Shown here in pieces: positions 32,017 to 34,860 of a DNA stretch of 34,860 bases. Source of the DNA: Acidimicrobiales bacterium (lineage in GTDB: Bacteria > Actinomycetota > Acidimicrobiia > Acidimicrobiales > MedAcidi-G1); NCBI GenBank assembly GCA_029245675.1, contig JAQWOV010000030.1, positions 1-34,860 on the forward strand, given 5' to 3'. Position 1 is the stretch's first letter. Each line of letters opens with the position of its first letter. The notes beneath the pieces were generated by a model. The model saw only the letters and a list, made by a program, of their open reading frames with translations. It was not told the origin of the DNA and ran no database searches. The position numbers and the translations under genes are program-made.

Positions 32017-32116
32017 TATTACCTCCATGTAAAGAGGTATTCGTCACAGGGAACACCATTACCTGGACATTCGTTAACAGAGAATAACTATCTGGATCCA
32101 AATGACTATATCAAAT

Positions 32117-32133
32117 AGTGAGTTTTACTCACT
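32117..32133. repeat. Short perfect hairpin between speD and the GH43-like gene
   Basis: AGTGAGT and ACTCACT pair perfectly over a 3-base loop, in the 145-bp spacer between divergent genes. There is no T-tract. It could be an operator or a leader hairpin. Confidence 0.35.
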
Positions 32134-32161
32134 GGAGGCCTAATAAAAACTTTATAGTTAA

Positions 32162-33277
32162 TTGGTGCTTAAAAGAATAATTGGAATCATAATAATTCTT
32201 ATTTTAGGTTTAGCTTGCTCAACAAATAAGGTTGAATCCCAAAAAGAAAAAATAGTTCCAACTTCCACTTCGGTTCCAGCAACAACCACAACTTCGGTTC
32301 CAGCAACAACCACAACTTCGGTTTCATCTACTACTTCAACAACATCTACTTCTGCACCGCCTTCGTTGCCTAATGGAAGACCAGAATTAACCGGACTTGA
32401 TGCTCCTGACCCTGAAATAGTTATTTCAGGAGATACATATTTCTTATTTGCCACTAACGGTTGGAGTGGAAAAGGGTTTTATAACGTTCCAGTATGGAAA
32501 TCCTCTAACTTAGAAAATTGGGAATGGGCTGGGGATGCTCTTCCTAAAGTTGGATCTTGGGCTCAAGGATTATTCACATGGGCACCCGGTGTCTTAGAAA
32601 CAGAAACAGGATGGGTTCTCTACTACACAGCTCGGGTGAAAGGTACAACAGAGAACCCAGCGTTTCCTGCTGGCGAACAATGTATAGGTGTAGCTACATC
32701 TGATAAACCTCAAGGCCCATTTGTTGACCGAAACGATGAACCATTTATTTGTCAACACTCACTCGGTGGTTCAATCGACCCTTCGCCATTTGTGGATAGA
32801 GACGGCAATTTTTGGCTTTTATGGAAATCAGATACCAATGCACCACATGTTGAAGGAGAAGTAAAAATCTTTTCTCAAGAGGTAAGCAGAAATGGGACAT
32901 CATTAATTGGTGAACCAAAAGCTATTTTTGGTGCGAATGTAACAGGAAGCAACATTATTGAAAATCCAGAAATGCTGTACTTTCGTGACGATTTGTATTT
33001 AGTTTTTTCTGCTGGCTGGTGGGAAGACGAAACTTATTACATCGGAGCATCAGCCTGTGAATCAGTACAAAGCGATTGCGAGTTGGTTGACTTTAATGCT
33101 GGGAGTGGAACATATTTAAACAAACCTGTTGTTGGTCCTGGAGGAGCAAGCGTGATTGACAATGGTCAAGAAACTCTTGTTATTTTTCATCTTTGGGTTG
33201 GAGGTACAGCCGGTAATGGTGGCACCCGTAAAGCTGTAGTTATTACAGCTGAAGAACTAGTAAAACTTGCTAATTAA
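32162..33277 (+). CDS. GH43-like beta-propeller lipoprotein
   Basis: 371 aa. A lipoprotein signal (LKRIIGIIIILILGLAC, Cys19), a Thr/Ser/Pro-rich linker (about 33-66, containing two exact 24-bp repeats at 32267-32314) and a five-bladed propeller domain like glycoside hydrolase family 43. The three acidic residues expected are present: Asp83 (APDPEIV), Asp206 (SIDPSPF) and Glu267 (IIENPEM). GH43 enzymes cleave arabinan- and xylan-type sugars; the substrate here is unknown. The start is TTG at 32162 or GTG at 32165; no ribosome-binding site is clear. Confidence 0.8.
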   Translation: MVLKRIIGIIIILILGLACSTNKVESQKEKIVPTSTSVPATTTTSVPATTTTSVSSTTSTTSTSAPPSLPNGRPELTGLDAPDPEIVISGDTYFLFATNGWSGKGFYNVPVWKSSNLENWEWAGDALPKVGSWAQGLFTWAPGVLETETGWVLYYTARVKGTTENPAFPAGEQCIGVATSDKPQGPFVDRNDEPFICQHSLGGSIDPSPFVDRDGNFWLLWKSDTNAPHVEGEVKIFSQEVSRNGTSLIGEPKAIFGANVTGSNIIENPEMLYFRDDLYLVFSAGWWEDETYYIGASACESVQSDCELVDFNAGSGTYLNKPVVGPGGASVIDNGQETLVIFHLWVGGTAGNGGTRKAVVITAEELVKLAN

Positions 33278-33301
33278 TTTGAAAGTGTTAGATTTTCTTA
33301 C

Positions 33302-33359
33302 TTTTACCATCACTTAAATACCTGGTTTTAAACCAGAAAATTTACGGAGATTGGTAAAA
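33302..33359. repeat. Nested inverted repeats upstream of the sigma fusion gene
   Basis: TTTTACCA (33302-33309) is the reverse complement of TGGTAAAA (33352-33359), and CTGGTTT/AAACCAG (33322-33336) lies between them. This symmetric layout could be an operator, or a weak terminator for the GH43-like gene. Confidence 0.35.
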
Positions 33360-33428
33360 ATGAAAAAAAACTTAAAAATCATAAACCGATCTCATCGGTT
33401 TAGTGATCAATCATGTGGCATGATTTAA
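33360..33428 (+). CDS. Possible 22-aa upstream ORF before the sigma fusion gene
   Basis: MKKNLKIINRSHRFSDQSCG and two more residues. The ATG at 33360 has GGAG about 10 bases upstream, and the stop ends 4 bases before the next gene, which has no ribosome-binding site of its own. It spans a perfect 8-bp hairpin (33383-33401). It may be a leader peptide for translational coupling, or chance. Confidence 0.3.
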   Translation: MKKNLKIINRSHRFSDQSCGMI

Positions 33429-33432
33429 ATCT

Positions 33433-34860
33433 ATGCGCACTGATACAGAATTGGCATTGGCCCTCGCAGGGGGTGACTCGACTGCCCTCGCTGATATCTA
33501 CGACCGATACGCAGACCATTTACATAATTTTTGCTACGGAGTTTGCCGCAATCCCGAATACGCAGCAGACGCAACGCAACAAACGTTTCTTTTGGCGTTC
33601 GAACGTATCGGACAATTACGAGATCCCTCTCGCCTTAAATCATGGCTATTTGCTATCGCAAGGAACGAAGTCATGAAAGGTTTTCGTGACACTTCTCGAA
33701 CACGCCCAGTTGACGACGATGCAATACTTGAAACTTCAACTAGTTCAGATTCTGTTGAGAATGAATTTGAAGTTTCTGAATTACAAAATCTTGTTTGGGA
33801 AGCAGCTGCAGGCCTTGACGAACGAGACCGATTGCTCTTAGAACTTAATGTTCGATCAGGTCTTGATGGAGCTGAGTTAGCGGCTGCCGTCGGAGTTAGC
33901 GCAGATCATGGGTATGTGCTTGTAAAAAGAATGCGAGAACGAGTTGAGAAATCTCTCGGTGCTTTAGTTGTAGCTCGTCAAGCACGCACTATGTGCTCTG
34001 ATTTAGAACGATTGTTATCGGATTGGGATGGAAATTTTTCCATACCTATTCGTAAACGAGTTAGTCGACACTTAACACAATGTGATGAATGTGAAGAACG
34101 TCGACGGAAACTTGTATCACCAGTTGCACTTTATGGAGCAGCACCAGCATTAGCTGCCCCATTAGGACTAAAAGATGTAATTCTTGATGCAGCAGGATCA
34201 CTTGTACAAACCGCTGAAGCTTCTGAATACACGTGGGATGAAGATGGGTTTCCTGAACCAATTCAAACAAATTGGTTTAATGAAGACTATGAAACAGAAG
34301 ACATTTCTGAGAAAAGACTTCCTTCATCTCGTAAACGCTTACGCCGGTTTGGGTTTTACATGCTCATTATCGGTGGTGCTGTTGCCATAAGCGCTGTTCT
34401 TTCCACTGGGGGAGAAGGACCAGTTTTGGTATCAGAAAAATTAGGAGAGGGCCAATCAGCATTAGCACTTCAAGAAGAAAATTCTAATAACCTCATCACT
34501 TCTCCTGATACTGAAAACTTTATTACTACGACTGAAGTGCCTGCGGCGACTACGACTGAAGTGCCTGCGGCGACTACGACTGAAGTACCTGCGGCGACTA
34601 CGACTGAAGTGCCTGCGGTGACTACGACTGAAGTGCCTGCGGTGACTACGACTGAAGTGCCTGCGACGACTACGACTACGACTACGACTACGACTACAAC
34701 TACAACTACGACAACACTGCCACCAGTTCCTGTTCCTCAATTATTAAGTGTTGATCCAGGATCGATAGATATTTTTATTATGTGGGCTGCACCTTCGCCT
34801 CATCCGCCTGGATCTTATGAGGTTGGGCTTCGTGTAGCTGGAGGCGATTGGACCGTAACT
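33433..34860 (+). CDS. ECF sigma factor fused to zinc-finger anti-sigma-like, membrane and FN3-like ectodomain (3' end outside window)
   Basis: 476 codons are open to the window edge. Domains in order: sigma-2 (about 17-95, with EYAADATQQTFLLAFERIGQLRDPSRLKSWLFAIARNE), sigma-4 (about 140-175, DERDRLLLELNVRSGLDGAELAAAVGVSADHGYVLVKRMRER), a zinc-finger HxxxCxxC motif (His213, Cys217, Cys220) as in anti-sigma factors, an acidic linker, one membrane helix (about 306-324) after an RKRLRR stop-transfer, six TTTEVPA repeats and a poly-Thr run (365-424), then an FN3-like domain (about 425 onward) cut off by the window. An in-frame stop at 33421 makes the ATG at 33433 the first start. The sigma part would be membrane-tethered unless cleaved. 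Confidence 0.85.
   Translation, partial: MRTDTELALALAGGDSTALADIYDRYADHLHNFCYGVCRNPEYAADATQQTFLLAFERIGQLRDPSRLKSWLFAIARNEVMKGFRDTSRTRPVDDDAILETSTSSDSVENEFEVSELQNLVWEAAAGLDERDRLLLELNVRSGLDGAELAAAVGVSADHGYVLVKRMRERVEKSLGALVVARQARTMCSDLERLLSDWDGNFSIPIRKRVSRHLTQCDECEERRRKLVSPVALYGAAPALAAPLGLKDVILDAAGSLVQTAEASEYTWDEDGFPEPIQTNWFNEDYETEDISEKRLPSSRKRLRRFGFYMLIIGGAVAISAVLSTGGEGPVLVSEKLGEGQSALALQEENSNNLITSPDTENFITTTEVPAATTTEVPAATTTEVPAATTTEVPAVTTTEVPAVTTTEVPATTTTTTTTTTTTTTTTTLPPVPVPQLLSVDPGSIDIFIMWAAPSPHPPGSYEVGLRVAGGDWTVT
34525..34716 (+). repeat. 24-bp tandem repeat encoding TTTEVPA(A/V), then a poly-Thr tract
   Basis: Six near-identical 24-base units start at 34525, 34549, 34573, 34597, 34621 and 34645 (the last is shorter), differing mainly in GCG/GTG at the end and one GTA for GTG. 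A run of ACT/ACG/ACA Thr codons follows to about 34716. It encodes a flexible extracellular spacer between the membrane helix and the FN3-like domain. Confidence 0.92.

Noticed and set aside
32267-32314. Two 24-bp direct repeats as a CRISPR or mobile-element end
   Set aside because: They are in frame, have no spacers, and encode the Thr/Pro linker of the lipoprotein.
33383-33401. Hairpin AAACCGAT/ATCGGTTT as a terminator
   Set aside because: The T-rich tract follows only on the minus strand, where no gene needs ending; on the plus strand it lacks a T-tract.
34462-34740. Arg/Ser/His-rich 92-aa open frame on the minus strand
   Set aside because: It is the antisense of the TTTEVPA tandem repeats; the repeat peptide is an artefact.

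Overview
This AT-rich window covers the replication-origin neighbourhood of an actinobacterial chromosome. The key evidence is a gene order close to the Mycobacterium tuberculosis origin region: cca (pcnA), a DUF6049 protein, a pseudokinase, an ECF sigma factor with a membrane partner, trxB, trxA, a CwlM-like protein, parB, parA, rsmG, jag, yidC, yidD, rnpA, rpmH, dnaA, dnaN, recF, a DUF721 protein, gyrB, gyrA, a DUF3566 protein and tRNA-Ile. DUF5318, DUF6049, DUF3566 and CwlM-like proteins are actinobacterial families. The low GC, the frequent TTG starts and a sigma factor fused to a Thr-rich/FN3-like ectodomain suggest a low-GC, possibly marine, Acidimicrobiia-type lineage. That placement is inference.

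Layout. 1-3229 (minus strand): a probable ssb start, rpsF with a structured leader, panB, a DUF5318 protein and cca. 3383-12883 (plus): a GNAT acetyltransferase, a DUF6049 membrane protein, a DegV protein, an aldo/keto reductase, a membrane-anchored pseudokinase, an ECF sigma factor overlapping a membrane protein, a small membrane protein, thioredoxin reductase, thioredoxin and a CwlM-like protein. 12872-18132 (minus): parB, parA, two perfect parS sites, rsmG, jag, yidC, yidD, rnpA and rpmH, several of them overlapping. 18133-27235 (plus): a DnaA-box-containing spacer, dnaA, a 181-bp dnaA-dnaN spacer with DnaA boxes, a 14-bp perfect inverted repeat and a DnaA-trio-like unwinding element (probable oriC), then dnaN, recF, DUF721, gyrB and gyrA. 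27236-34860: an acidic exported protein with a strong terminator, a DUF3566 protein, tRNA-Ile(GAT), a 46-aa ORF coupled to a saccharopine-dehydrogenase-like protein, a DUF3105 lipoprotein overlapping hisN tail to tail, speD, a GH43-like lipoprotein, and a sigma-factor/membrane fusion cut off by the window end.

How the genes work together. The core handles replication initiation (dnaA, dnaN, recF, gyrAB), origin segregation (parABS) and the rpmH-rnpA-yidD-yidC-jag ribosome/membrane-insertion set. The left arm holds what looks like an envelope-control module: in mycobacteria the pseudokinase and CwlM take part in a PknB-controlled peptidoglycan pathway, and SigM with its partner is encoded alongside. 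Here the MurJ flippase that normally carries the pseudokinase is absent, and degV plus an aldo/keto reductase lie in its place. The most unusual items are the orphan pseudokinase, the hairpin that pairs with the cwlM ribosome-binding site, the compact origin-unwinding element, and the sigma factor continuous with a zinc-finger, membrane and extracellular FN3-like segment. I saw no transposase, integrase, phage gene or CRISPR array.
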